From Bacilli bacterium (GTDB lineage: Bacteria; Bacillota_I; Bacilli_A; RF39; UBA660), in the NCBI GenBank assembly GCA_017411235.1, contig JAFPMR010000294.1:1-9897 (forward strand): DNA of 9,897 bases, read 5' to 3'. Of this stretch, positions 1-6,634 are shown one piece after another. The number at the start of each line of letters is the position of its first letter. The first letter of the stretch is position 1. Under the pieces are notes generated by a model. The model searched no databases. It was not told the DNA's origin and saw only the letters and a list, made by a program, of their open reading frames with translations. The position numbers and the translations under genes are program-made.

Positions 1-485
1 GTACTGATAATTATTTAACCACCAAATTATTTTGCTGTTTTTTTCTAAAAAACATGCAAAAAAGCCATTTATGTTGGTTTGTTTGCCCTAAACATGGCGA
101 TTTGCTGGTCAAAAATTCGCGTTTACATTCAATTATTAATCTTATTAAAGAGTGAAGGACCTCCTTTTTCACAAAAGAAGACCCTTCGTATTTTTCATAG
201 TAAGATATAAATTTCATAGTGATGTTATATATGTATGTATTTAACTCAATTGATTCAGCATATCTGCATCTTCATATTGACGACATGATTTGTCTACTAA
301 TAGATATTTACTGTTCTATTTTGTTTTCCATATTATTATTGCGCTGCAAAGGTAACCATTTATTTTGTCCCCACAAATTATTAACCGACTTATTTCAAAT
401 AAATATTTAAAATGCTCCTATTTGTACCTTTATTGTTTATATATTATTGTAAAATACCATTAGGAAACATATATGACTTCAGATT
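1..485. other. stretch without a supportable gene
   Basis: This stretch lies downstream of the DUF4143 fragment. It holds two short open frames (11-217 on minus, 219-410 on plus) that show no recognisable domain, no convincing ribosome binding site and no sensible composition for a protein, so I do not call them. I see no strong rho-independent terminator. Positions 154-158 (GAAGG) and 183-187 (CCTTC) pair only weakly and have no T-run. The segment probably shares the origin of the DUF4143 fragment rather than that of the AT-rich genes to the right, but this rests on position and general look only. Confidence 0.5.
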
Positions 486-1208
486 TTAAACTGATTCCAA
501 TTCAGGCAAAATCACAGATTCATCACGATGATCGCTTTGAAAAAACATACAATAATAAATAGGGAGATAGGTTACACCTTTTTTCTTGAATATCTCTCGT
601 TCGTTAGAAAAAACTATCGCACGTTCAATTCCATACTCTGGCGTTTCAAGAAACTTTGTGAGAGCACTATGCTCCGTATAGTCTTTTCCTGATTTTATTT
701 CTAAGGGAAGCACCGTCAAATAATCATGGTTATCTATCAAGAAGTCTACCTCACCTTTTTTCTTATTGTCGTAATAATGTAGTTTGAAACCATGCGCGGC
801 AAGTTCTTGGGCAACAACAGACTCATACACCGTACCAAGGTTTATACTCTTGATGTCCTGTAATATGGCATTCACGTTCAATGCATAGAGGAGATTGGTC
901 AGTAAGCCCACATCATTGAGATATAGTTTAACCAATTTCTTCTGCTCCGACTCAACAAGGGGGAAACGGGGATTACTGATGGCAGACACTTCTAAAGCTA
1001 CCCCAGAGTTGGTCAGATATTCAAACTCGTCAGCATAATCCGAAAAGGTTTTTCCTTGCTTACCTTCAATATTCTTATATACAATGCGTTTTTTCTTGTT
1101 TTCCAAATTGCTTGGAATGAGGTCATAAATCTTACGAATCTTCAATTTATGCTCTTCATCATATTGAGATGCATCAATGCGGTAAAGATTGTGTATATCT
1201 CTTAACAT
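486..1208 (-). CDS. AAA-ATPase/DUF4143 protein, C-terminal fragment (N-terminal half missing)
   Basis: This is the C-terminal 240 residues of a protein of the ATP-binding AAA/DUF4143 type, whose usual length is about 400-450 residues. The Walker A/B ATPase half is absent. Residues 1-35 (RDIHNLYRIDAS, then KIYDLIPS) match the usual mid-protein linker, not a normal N-terminus. Residues 125-172 form the C-terminal nuclease-like fold: E135 in AQEL, D155 in GEVDFLI, and E170/K172 in PLEIKSGK, a PD-(D/E)XK-like pattern. The first ATG has no good Shine-Dalgarno: a GAGGT lies 16 bases upstream, which is too far. The frame stays open only nine more codons upstream before a TAA at 1236-1238, and those codons are antisense-frame readings of ftsK. 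Arg is often CGC/CGT and Leu CTC/CTT, and local GC is clearly higher (29 G/C of 60 at 961-1020). Function in this family is poorly known; many copies are thought to be toxin-antitoxin or mobile-element related. The gene is broken here or joined artificially. Confidence 0.8.
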   Translation of the reverse strand: MLRDIHNLYRIDASQYDEEHKLKIRKIYDLIPSNLENKKKRIVYKNIEGKQGKTFSDYADEFEYLTNSGVALEVSAISNPRFPLVESEQKKLVKLYLNDVGLLTNLLYALNVNAILQDIKSINLGTVYESVVAQELAAHGFKLHYYDNKKKGEVDFLIDNHDYLTVLPLEIKSGKDYTEHSALTKFLETPEYGIERAIVFSNEREIFKKKGVTYLPIYYCMFFQSDHRDESVILPELESV

Positions 1209-2364
1209 TAATACTTTGTAAAATACCTCTAATCTTTACTGCAGATATTTCACCATTAGGAAGTTCAATACCAACTGTACTCTTACCAGGAATTGGTGCT
1301 TGAATACGTACATCTTTTGCAGCTAAAGCTAAAGCTATTTCTTTATTAATACTTAATATTCTACTTACTTTAGTACCAGCAGGTAAATCAAGTTCATATT
1401 GAGTAACAGCAGGACCTACATGCGTAGCAACTACTTTTGCTCCAGGTATTTGGAAATCTGCTAATACCTTAACTAAATCATTACCTCTAGCAATTAATCC
1501 TTTTGCTCCAGAAACTTCATTTGTTGTTTCAGGAGGATCTAATAAAGTAATCTTTGGTAAAACATATCCTTTATTTACAACTGCTTCTGGTATTGTTTCA
1601 GGAACAACTTCTTCCTTAACTTCTTCAGCAATAGTAACCGGAGTCTCTGCTTTTACCTCTTTATTCTTGCGACCGAATAAACTAAATTTAGATTTCTTAG
1701 GAGCTTCTTCTTCCTCTTCATCATCGTCTCCTTCATCTTCATCGTCATCATCGTCGTCGCCTTCTTCAACTACTCGACCTTTAATATTTTCAATACCATT
1801 TCCGAGATATTCTCCAATATCTATATCAAATATCATAATAATTGCTATTAAAGATAAAACAATTAATACTACAATAGTACCAACTTTAGCAAATAAACTA
1901 ACTAGTAAACTTGCAAAACCAGCACCGACAACTCCGCCACCAATTTTAATACTCTTCTGTCCACTAGCTAACACACCAGCCGTCGTATTAATTGTAGCAA
2001 CCCTAGCTTTATAATTATTAATCGTTCCATCAAATATCAAATTAGGTTTATAGTTATTAACAAAATAGAAATGACTTAAAACTAAAACTACAACACCAAG
2101 AATAAAAATTCCCCCTGCTGTACTATTAAGTAAACTAGGCATATTCTTTTCAACAACCATATAAATACCTAATACAAATAACATTAATAATAGAATTGGC
2201 CACCATTCACCTAGTATAAACATCGCAACTTTCTTTAGTGCTAAACCAACTGGTCCAAATCCTAAACCAAGTATTGACACACATACCAATAGAATACCTA
2301 CAACTAAAAATGTAAACTTTCTATTTTCCATTTTTTGTCTTTTTGATGATTTTCTTCTACCCAT
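1174..2364 (-). CDS. ftsK: FtsK/SpoIIIE DNA translocase, N-terminal half only (truncated)
   Basis: FtsK/SpoIIIE is a membrane-anchored, ATP-driven pump that clears chromosomal DNA from the division septum. Starting at MGRRK, residues ~17-37, 53-71, 82-102 and 145-179 are hydrophobic membrane segments. Residues 200-220 are almost all Asp/Glu. Residues 268-384 are the start of the motor region: VLPKITLLDPPE, then HVGPAVTQYELDLPAG, then LALAAKDVRIQAPIPGKSTVGIELPN, all close to SpoIIIE. Homology stops near ILQS (residue 384, about position 1213). The last 12 codons are read-through into the DUF4143 fragment in a wrong frame, ending at TGA 1174-1176. The Walker A/B ATPase core and the C-terminal gamma DNA-reading domain, about half of a ~750-800 residue protein, are missing, so this copy could not translocate DNA. 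The start at 2364 is chosen over upstream in-frame ATGs (2376, 2421) because GGTGAT lies 4 bases before it. It is divergent from prsA. Confidence 0.85.
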   Translation of the reverse strand: MGRRKSSKRQKMENRKFTFLVVGILLVCVSILGLGFGPVGLALKKVAMFILGEWWPILLLMLFVLGIYMVVEKNMPSLLNSTAGGIFILGVVVLVLSHFYFVNNYKPNLIFDGTINNYKARVATINTTAGVLASGQKSIKIGGGVVGAGFASLLVSLFAKVGTIVVLIVLSLIAIIMIFDIDIGEYLGNGIENIKGRVVEEGDDDDDDEDEGDDDEEEEEAPKKSKFSLFGRKNKEVKAETPVTIAEEVKEEVVPETIPEAVVNKGYVLPKITLLDPPETTNEVSGAKGLIARGNDLVKVLADFQIPGAKVVATHVGPAVTQYELDLPAGTKVSRILSINKEIALALAAKDVRIQAPIPGKSTVGIELPNGEISAVKIRGILQSINVKRYTQSLPH

Positions 2365-2380
2365 ATTTATCACCATAATA

Positions 2381-2410
2381 ATTATAACGCATTTATAATG
2401 GTAAAAGCAA
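2381..2410 (-). promoter_or_regulatory. ftsK promoter with very short leader
   Basis: On the minus strand a perfect TATAAT (2381-2386) is preceded after 18 bases by a poor -35, TTGCTT (2405-2410). From the end of TATAAT to ATG is 16 bases, reading TATTAT-GGTGAT-AAAT. A start site about 7 bases after the -10 would leave a leader of roughly 10 bases, beginning at the GGTGAT ribosome binding site (2369-2374). This site decides the MGRR start. Confidence 0.6.
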
Positions 2411-2452
2411 AATAAAAACACTAACTTTACTCTATTAATAATATTCTTTTAC

Positions 2453-2462
2453 TTTACGTAAA
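2453..2462. promoter_or_regulatory. 10-bp palindrome upstream of the prsA -35
   Basis: TTTACGTAAA is a perfect palindrome ending four bases before the prsA -35 box, in the shared ftsK/prsA intergenic region. It could be an operator half or chance in AT-rich DNA. No second copy is seen in this intergenic region. Confidence 0.2.
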
Positions 2463-2466
2463 TACC

Positions 2467-2495
2467 TTGTTTTTTAAAAGATTGGTTGCTATAAT
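2467..2495 (+). promoter_or_regulatory. prsA promoter (extended -10)
   Basis: TTGTTT (2467-2472), a 17-base spacer and TATAAT (2490-2495). The -10 is preceded by TG one base upstream (TGCTATAAT), the extended -10 typical of Gram-positive promoters. A strong AAGGAGG ribosome binding site follows at 2506-2512, five bases before ATG 2518. Confidence 0.75.
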
Positions 2496-2517
2496 AATTA
2501 ATGTTAAGGAGGAAAAC

Positions 2518-3555
2518 ATGAAAAAGAAAATAATTGTGCTAGCACTTTGCGTCCTTATGATTTCAGGGTGTGGAAAAATACCAAAATTATCTAATGGTGA
2601 CGAAGCTATCGTAACACTAAAAGATGGTTCAATGGTTAGTGCTAATGAATTGTATGAGGAAGTTAAAAAATCTGATGCAACATTAGACAAAATGATAGAA
2701 ATGGTTGATAAAAAAATATTAGAAGAAGAGTACAAAGATAAACTTGATGAAGCTAGATCTGACGTTGATGACCAAATGGCAATGTTAGAACAAACTTATG
2801 GAGATCAACTTGATGCTTTAATTAAACAAAATACTAACTATTCAACTGCTGCAGAATACAAAGAAGCATTATACTTAAATGCTTTGAGACAATTTGCAAT
2901 CAATGATTATTGCAAGAAACAAGTAACTGAAAAGCAAATTAAAAAATACTATGAAGATGAAATAGTAAGTGATATTAAAGTTAGTCATATTTTAATAACT
3001 TCAAAAGCTACTGATGCTATGACAGATGAAGAAAAGAAAGCTGCCGAAGCTGAAGCAAAAGAAAAAGCCCAATCAATCATTTCAGAATTAAACAAAACAG
3101 ACAAATCAGAAGTTGCTGCTAAATTTGCAGAACTAGCAAGTGCTCAATCAGATGACGCTGCTACTAAAAATAATGGTGGATCATTTGGTTATATTAACAA
3201 AGATACTTTAAGTTCAGAATATGATGAATTAGTTGATGCAGCTTATTCATTAAAAGATGGTGAATATTCAACTAAAGTAGTTACTACTGAATTAGGATAT
3301 CATGTAATCTTAAGAACTGATACAAAAGAAAAAGCTAGCTTAGATGATGTTAGAGATACAATTGTTGAAGACTTAGCTCAAGAATATCTTGCTAAGAACA
3401 CTGTATCTTATGTAAAAGCATTACAAGAAATTAGAAAAGAAAAAGGATTTGAAATTGTTGATTCAGATTTAAAATCTAGATATGCTGCTTATATTCAAGA
3501 AGAATTAAACTACTATCAACAAATTGATGAACAACAAAATCAAACAAATAAGTAA
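2518..3555 (+). CDS. prsA: PrsA-type foldase lipoprotein, parvulin peptidyl-prolyl isomerase
   Basis: This 345-residue extracytoplasmic lipoprotein should help secreted proteins fold after export. The signal peptide is MKKK plus a hydrophobic core (residues 5-15) and the lipobox ISGC, with C18 as the lipidated cysteine. Residues ~30-150 are a helical SurA/PrsA-like chaperone part. Residues 153-267 are the rotamase (parvulin) domain: it opens with KVSHILI (H157) and carries NNGGSFGYI near the middle, and closes with LGYHVILR (H262). A charged helical C-terminal tail follows. The length is a little over that of typical PrsA. The open frame extends 17 codons upstream, but the start at 2518 has AAGGAGG 5 bases before it and yields a clean signal peptide. 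The gene is monocistronic: it has its own extended -10 promoter, is divergent from ftsK, and ends one base before a strong terminator. Other parvulin-like lipoproteins are possible, but PrsA fits best. Confidence 0.9.
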   Translation: MKKKIIVLALCVLMISGCGKIPKLSNGDEAIVTLKDGSMVSANELYEEVKKSDATLDKMIEMVDKKILEEEYKDKLDEARSDVDDQMAMLEQTYGDQLDALIKQNTNYSTAAEYKEALYLNALRQFAINDYCKKQVTEKQIKKYYEDEIVSDIKVSHILITSKATDAMTDEEKKAAEAEAKEKAQSIISELNKTDKSEVAAKFAELASAQSDDAATKNNGGSFGYINKDTLSSEYDELVDAAYSLKDGEYSTKVVTTELGYHVILRTDTKEKASLDDVRDTIVEDLAQEYLAKNTVSYVKALQEIRKEKGFEIVDSDLKSRYAAYIQEELNYYQQIDEQQNQTNK

Positions 3556-3556
3556 T

Positions 3557-3588
3557 AAAAAAAGAACTATCAAATAGTTCTTTTTTTT
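3557..3588. terminator. bidirectional rho-independent terminator between prsA and recX
   Basis: Seven A (3557-3563), GAACTAT (3564-3570), loop CAA (3571-3573), ATAGTTC (3574-3580), eight T (3581-3588). The stem of up to 14 bp is flanked by A- and T-runs on opposite sides, so it works for both convergent genes. The prsA stop ends two bases before it, and the recX stop (3587-3589) overlaps its T-run. Confidence 0.9.
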
Positions 3589-4342
3589 ATATTATCTCTT
3601 CTATTTCAGAATTACTAAAACCCTTTTGTAATAATTTGATTTTAACTTGATAAGTTAACTCATTACCTTCATACTTTTTACTTAACTTGTTATAAATCTT
3701 TCGATACTCTTTTTCAATTATTTTAGAATCAGTAGATAAATCTAAACCATTTATAATTTCCTCTACCATCCATTTATAATAACCCATATTACATAAGTCA
3801 TATAAAATCTTTTCTCTTAATTTATAAGTACCATAACTATGATTAGTATTTATTTTCTTTTTTACAATATACTCTATCTTATTTAACCATACTTCATCTT
3901 TTATATCATCAATACGTTCTCTAAATTCTTCATCAGTAAAACCAAGTTTAACTAAGTCTTTTTTTATCTTTTCTGGTCCATTATTTGATAGATTAATCTG
4001 ATCGGCTAAATAAGACTTCAAATAAACTTCTTTATTTAAATAACCATCTTGTTTTAATCTTTCAATAGTTTCTCTAATAACACTCTTACTATAAACTTTA
4101 TCTAAATAATTAAAAACTTCTTTCTCTGTTCTTAACTTATTACTAATATATTTTAAAGCTTTATAATAAGCCTCTAAACGATCATTATATTCAGTAATTT
4201 CTTGAAACTCTTCATCTGTTATTTCTTTTTTTCTTAATAGTTGATACTTAATAATTACATCATCATATAACTTAACTTCTATATCATCAAACAAGACTTT
4301 GTATTTATTGCTTTTCATTTTTGTGTACTTCTTAATTATCAT
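3587..4342 (-). CDS. recX: RecX-family regulator of RecA
   Basis: RecX binds RecA filaments in the cytoplasm and limits recombination and SOS signalling. The 251 residues fit the longer Gram-positive RecX. An N-terminal part (residues 1-45: YKVLFDDIEVKLYDDVIIKYQLLRK) is followed by three-helix RecX modules. The first is marked by ALKYISNKLRTEKEVFNYL near residue 62, then IERLKQDGYLN near 93 and GPEKIKKDLVKLGF near 122. A further repeat-like section is seen near residues 165-200, and GNELTYQVKIKLLQKGF near 226 closes the protein. It is nearly all helical and rich in Lys/Glu, and no membrane segment is seen. The start at 4342 has AGGTGAT (4346-4352) three bases upstream. It has its own promoter, inside the end of the preceding transglutaminase gene, and shares a terminator with prsA. 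recA is not in the window. Confidence 0.85.
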   Translation of the reverse strand: MIIKKYTKMKSNKYKVLFDDIEVKLYDDVIIKYQLLRKKEITDEEFQEITEYNDRLEAYYKALKYISNKLRTEKEVFNYLDKVYSKSVIRETIERLKQDGYLNKEVYLKSYLADQINLSNNGPEKIKKDLVKLGFTDEEFRERIDDIKDEVWLNKIEYIVKKKINTNHSYGTYKLREKILYDLCNMGYYKWMVEEIINGLDLSTDSKIIEKEYRKIYNKLSKKYEGNELTYQVKIKLLQKGFSNSEIEEII

Positions 4343-4358
4343 GTAATCACCTAATCAA

Positions 4359-4387
4359 ATTATAACAAAAGAACAAACATTCATCAA
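4359..4387 (-). promoter_or_regulatory. recX promoter inside the 3' end of the transglutaminase gene
   Basis: Minus strand: TTGATG (4382-4387), 17-base spacer, TATAAT (4359-4364). TATAAT to ATG is 16 bases with AGGTGAT within it, so the leader is again predicted to be about ten bases. The -35 covers the TGA stop of the upstream gene and sits in the loop of the inverted repeat at 4369-4401. Confidence 0.65.
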
Positions 4388-4401
4388 GAACGTTTGTTCT
4401 T
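4369..4401 (-). terminator. inverted repeat at the end of the transglutaminase gene, possible weak terminator
   Basis: A perfect 10-bp stem, AAGAACAAAC (4369-4378) with GTTTGTTCTT (4392-4401), spans a 13-base loop. In minus-strand RNA it is followed only by an interrupted T-run (TTGTTAT), so termination may be partial and allow some read-through into recX. It overlaps the recX promoter and the TGA stop at 4384. Confidence 0.45.
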
Positions 4402-6633
4402 ATTTTGCTCTTCAAAAACAACTTGACCTCTATCATCCATTAATACTTCAAGTACTCTCTTTTGTTCTTCTAAACGACGTCTTCTTTCAACTAATAAATT
4501 AGCATTTGTATTTCTTCCGCTACTAAAGTAAGGAATATCTCCCTTCTCTTTTAATGCTGAAGGATTTTGTAATCTAAATAATCTATTTATTACTTGAACA
4601 GCTTCTGGACTAGAGAATAATCTAATTAGAATACTTTCTCTTCTTTGACTATAATTAGCTTTCTTAAAATCCATAAGTATTTTAACAGGATCTATATTAC
4701 CTGTAACATTCATACTTTCTGCAATTATAGCAGATAATAAATTGAAGAACTCTTCAGATTCCTTATCAAATGCATAATGGAATCCATATAATCCTTTAGG
4801 ATCTCGTTGATCATATTCTAAGCCTGCTGCATTTAACCATAAATATGCAAACTCTATATGCAATTTTAAATCTTCACTAGTTACTATTCTGTTAGATACT
4901 TTATTTCTATAAACATATCCATTATTTTCTTCTACTCTTTCATATGTTTGAATAAGTCTCTTCATTTCACCAGGAGTAATCTCTCTATAATAATTCCTAA
5001 TATCCTTACTAGAAATAGTCATCGTACGGAATAATGATTCTACAAAGAATCTTCTCATTGGTTCAGAATAAGTCTTAACTCCTTCTTTAGAGTAATAACC
5101 TAAATAACCATTAGCTTCTTTAGTTTTTCTATCTAATCTACTTCTAGACAAGAATATATCATATAAATCTTGTCTATTATCAGTAAATAGATCTTGATCA
5201 GTAAATATTGTATTTCTTATAACAACTCTTTTACCTAAACGACCTTCGACTCTTTCAAAGATTGTATAACGATATACATCATTATTACCTATTTTAAGTT
5301 TACCAAAATCTTCTATAACAAAATAAGTACCATCACTTCTACGGCAAGTCTTTTGTGAAATATTTAACTTAGAAGCTAATTCAGTATCAACAAAAACACC
5401 TTCAAATTTTGATACCTTATTTGCATATGTTCCTATACTAGCATCACCTAAATAATGATTATTACCAGGAGCTAATGCTCTTCTTATATTAGCTATAGAG
5501 AATAACAAACTATCTGCTGCATTATTAGCATCATATAAATATTGAACCCTTTCTGGTCTTATACTATTTTCAATTCTTTGGGCTTCACTATAATCGCCTT
5601 TTCTTCTAGCTTCAGCGGCTTGTTTCTTTAACTTTTCAACTTGTTTAATACCAGAAACAATTGATGATACATTCATCTTGCTATATAAAACTACTGGTGC
5701 TGATAAAGTACCATCACTTCTTAACCCTTGATATATATATTTATAAACAACTTGATTATCTTGAATAGTTTGGCCAACTAATTGGACTTCATATTTAGAA
5801 CCGTCTTTTCTAGTACCATAGAAAATATTATTTTCTAATCTCATATCTTTGTTGATCATAGCATTTACTAATCTAACCTTAGCTCCATCAACACTAGACA
5901 AAACTTGTTCATAGTTTTGAATTCTTTCCTTCTTAGCTGGAATATGTTTTTTAACAAACTCAGTTGCATTAAATAACATTAATGTATCTGCTGTTTTTCC
6001 TCTATTATTAGCTGAAGTATTCCATGTTAAATCAACAGGTAATATCTTGCCTTCTATTTCAACTAAATTCCATGCATGAGTTCTATAATCCTTTTGATGA
6101 TTTTCTTCATTTGTAGCACCTTCTACATAATGACATTTAATACCATTTCGATCACACAACTCTTTTAATACTAAAGCAAATCCAGCACACACTGTCTGTC
6201 TTGAATACAAGCATCTTAAACTTCTTATATCCAAAGAAGGTGCTGTTTCAAAGAAAGGATGATAAATAATCTTATTCTTTAAATAACCTATAAAATACAT
6301 TAATTTTTGGAATTCATCCCAATTAGGATTTATTCCTTTTTCAATTTCTTCTATCTCTTTATATATCCTTTTCATCTCTGACAAAGTATAAATATTATCA
6401 TACTTATGAGAATCAGAAGGATAATTATTTACCATTGTTTCGTCGTAACCACCCATAACACGGATTCTTAATTTATAAGCATTACGTAATGTTAATAATT
6501 TATCTATAGAACTAGAATTAAATCTACTAGTTGTTCTAACTTCCAATACTACTTGATCTACATTACTTATATCTAATTCGTTTTGTAGCCATTCTCTACT
6601 TACGGGTTTATTTTCAACATTATAAACTTTCAT
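4384..6633 (-). CDS. large transglutaminase-like (papain-fold) protein, undescribed architecture
   Basis: This 749-residue protein has a transglutaminase-like core at about residues 105-205: C149 in TVCAGFALVLKELC, H186 in THAWNLVEI, D201 in VDLTWN. The Cys-His-Asp triad is intact, so it should be a cysteine protease or acyl-transfer enzyme, perhaps acting on protein amide or peptide bonds; the substrate is unknown. Residues 1-62 form a small alpha/beta part. Two similar beta-rich modules follow at about 268-321 and 425-482 (R-x-DG-[ST], then N-x-VY-x-Y, then VV). Between them is a charged helix (331-360: VEKLKKQAAEARRKGDYSEAQ). Residues ~500-700 are mostly helical, with no family I recognise. 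The C-terminus (715-749) is Arg/Glu/Lys-rich. There is no signal peptide or membrane segment, so it is probably cytoplasmic or exported by an unusual route. It starts one base after the LRR gene stop, with a GGGGG ribosome binding site inside that gene's end. Sure of the core fold, unsure of the role. Confidence 0.75.
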   Translation of the reverse strand: MKVYNVENKPVSREWLQNELDISNVDQVVLEVRTTSRFNSSSIDKLLTLRNAYKLRIRVMGGYDETMVNNYPSDSHKYDNIYTLSEMKRIYKEIEEIEKGINPNWDEFQKLMYFIGYLKNKIIYHPFFETAPSLDIRSLRCLYSRQTVCAGFALVLKELCDRNGIKCHYVEGATNEENHQKDYRTHAWNLVEIEGKILPVDLTWNTSANNRGKTADTLMLFNATEFVKKHIPAKKERIQNYEQVLSSVDGAKVRLVNAMINKDMRLENNIFYGTRKDGSKYEVQLVGQTIQDNQVVYKYIYQGLRSDGTLSAPVVLYSKMNVSSIVSGIKQVEKLKKQAAEARRKGDYSEAQRIENSIRPERVQYLYDANNAADSLLFSIANIRRALAPGNNHYLGDASIGTYANKVSKFEGVFVDTELASKLNISQKTCRRSDGTYFVIEDFGKLKIGNNDVYRYTIFERVEGRLGKRVVIRNTIFTDQDLFTDNRQDLYDIFLSRSRLDRKTKEANGYLGYYSKEGVKTYSEPMRRFFVESLFRTMTISSKDIRNYYREITPGEMKRLIQTYERVEENNGYVYRNKVSNRIVTSEDLKLHIEFAYLWLNAAGLEYDQRDPKGLYGFHYAFDKESEEFFNLLSAIIAESMNVTGNIDPVKILMDFKKANYSQRRESILIRLFSSPEAVQVINRLFRLQNPSALKEKGDIPYFSSGRNTNANLLVERRRRLEEQKRVLEVLMDDRGQVVFEEQNKNKRS

Positions 6634-6634
6634 A

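Noticed and set aside
154..187. GAAGG/CCTTC inverted repeat as a terminator
   Set aside because: Only five pairs over a long loop, with no T-run on either side.
11..217. 68-codon minus-strand open frame
   Set aside because: No ribosome binding site or recognisable domain. It looks like translated intergenic DNA.
219..410. 63-codon plus-strand open frame
   Set aside because: No Shine-Dalgarno before the ATG and no family resemblance.
1200..1240. A natural FtsK-DUF4143 fusion protein
   Set aside because: The two coding frames differ. The FtsK frame ends at 1174 in nonsense relative to DUF4143, so no fusion polypeptide is made.
1667..2014. 115-codon plus-strand frame with a poly-Ser run
   Set aside because: Antisense shadow of the acidic linker and membrane part of ftsK; no start signals.
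2365..2421. Longer ftsK N-terminus starting at 2421 or 2376
   Set aside because: This stretch contains the -10 box and the GGTGAT ribosome binding site, so it is upstream of translation; MGRRK at 2364 is the fitting start.
2454..2735. 93-codon minus-strand frame over the prsA start
   Set aside because: Shadow of prsA, which has a clear promoter, ribosome binding site and signal peptide on the other strand.
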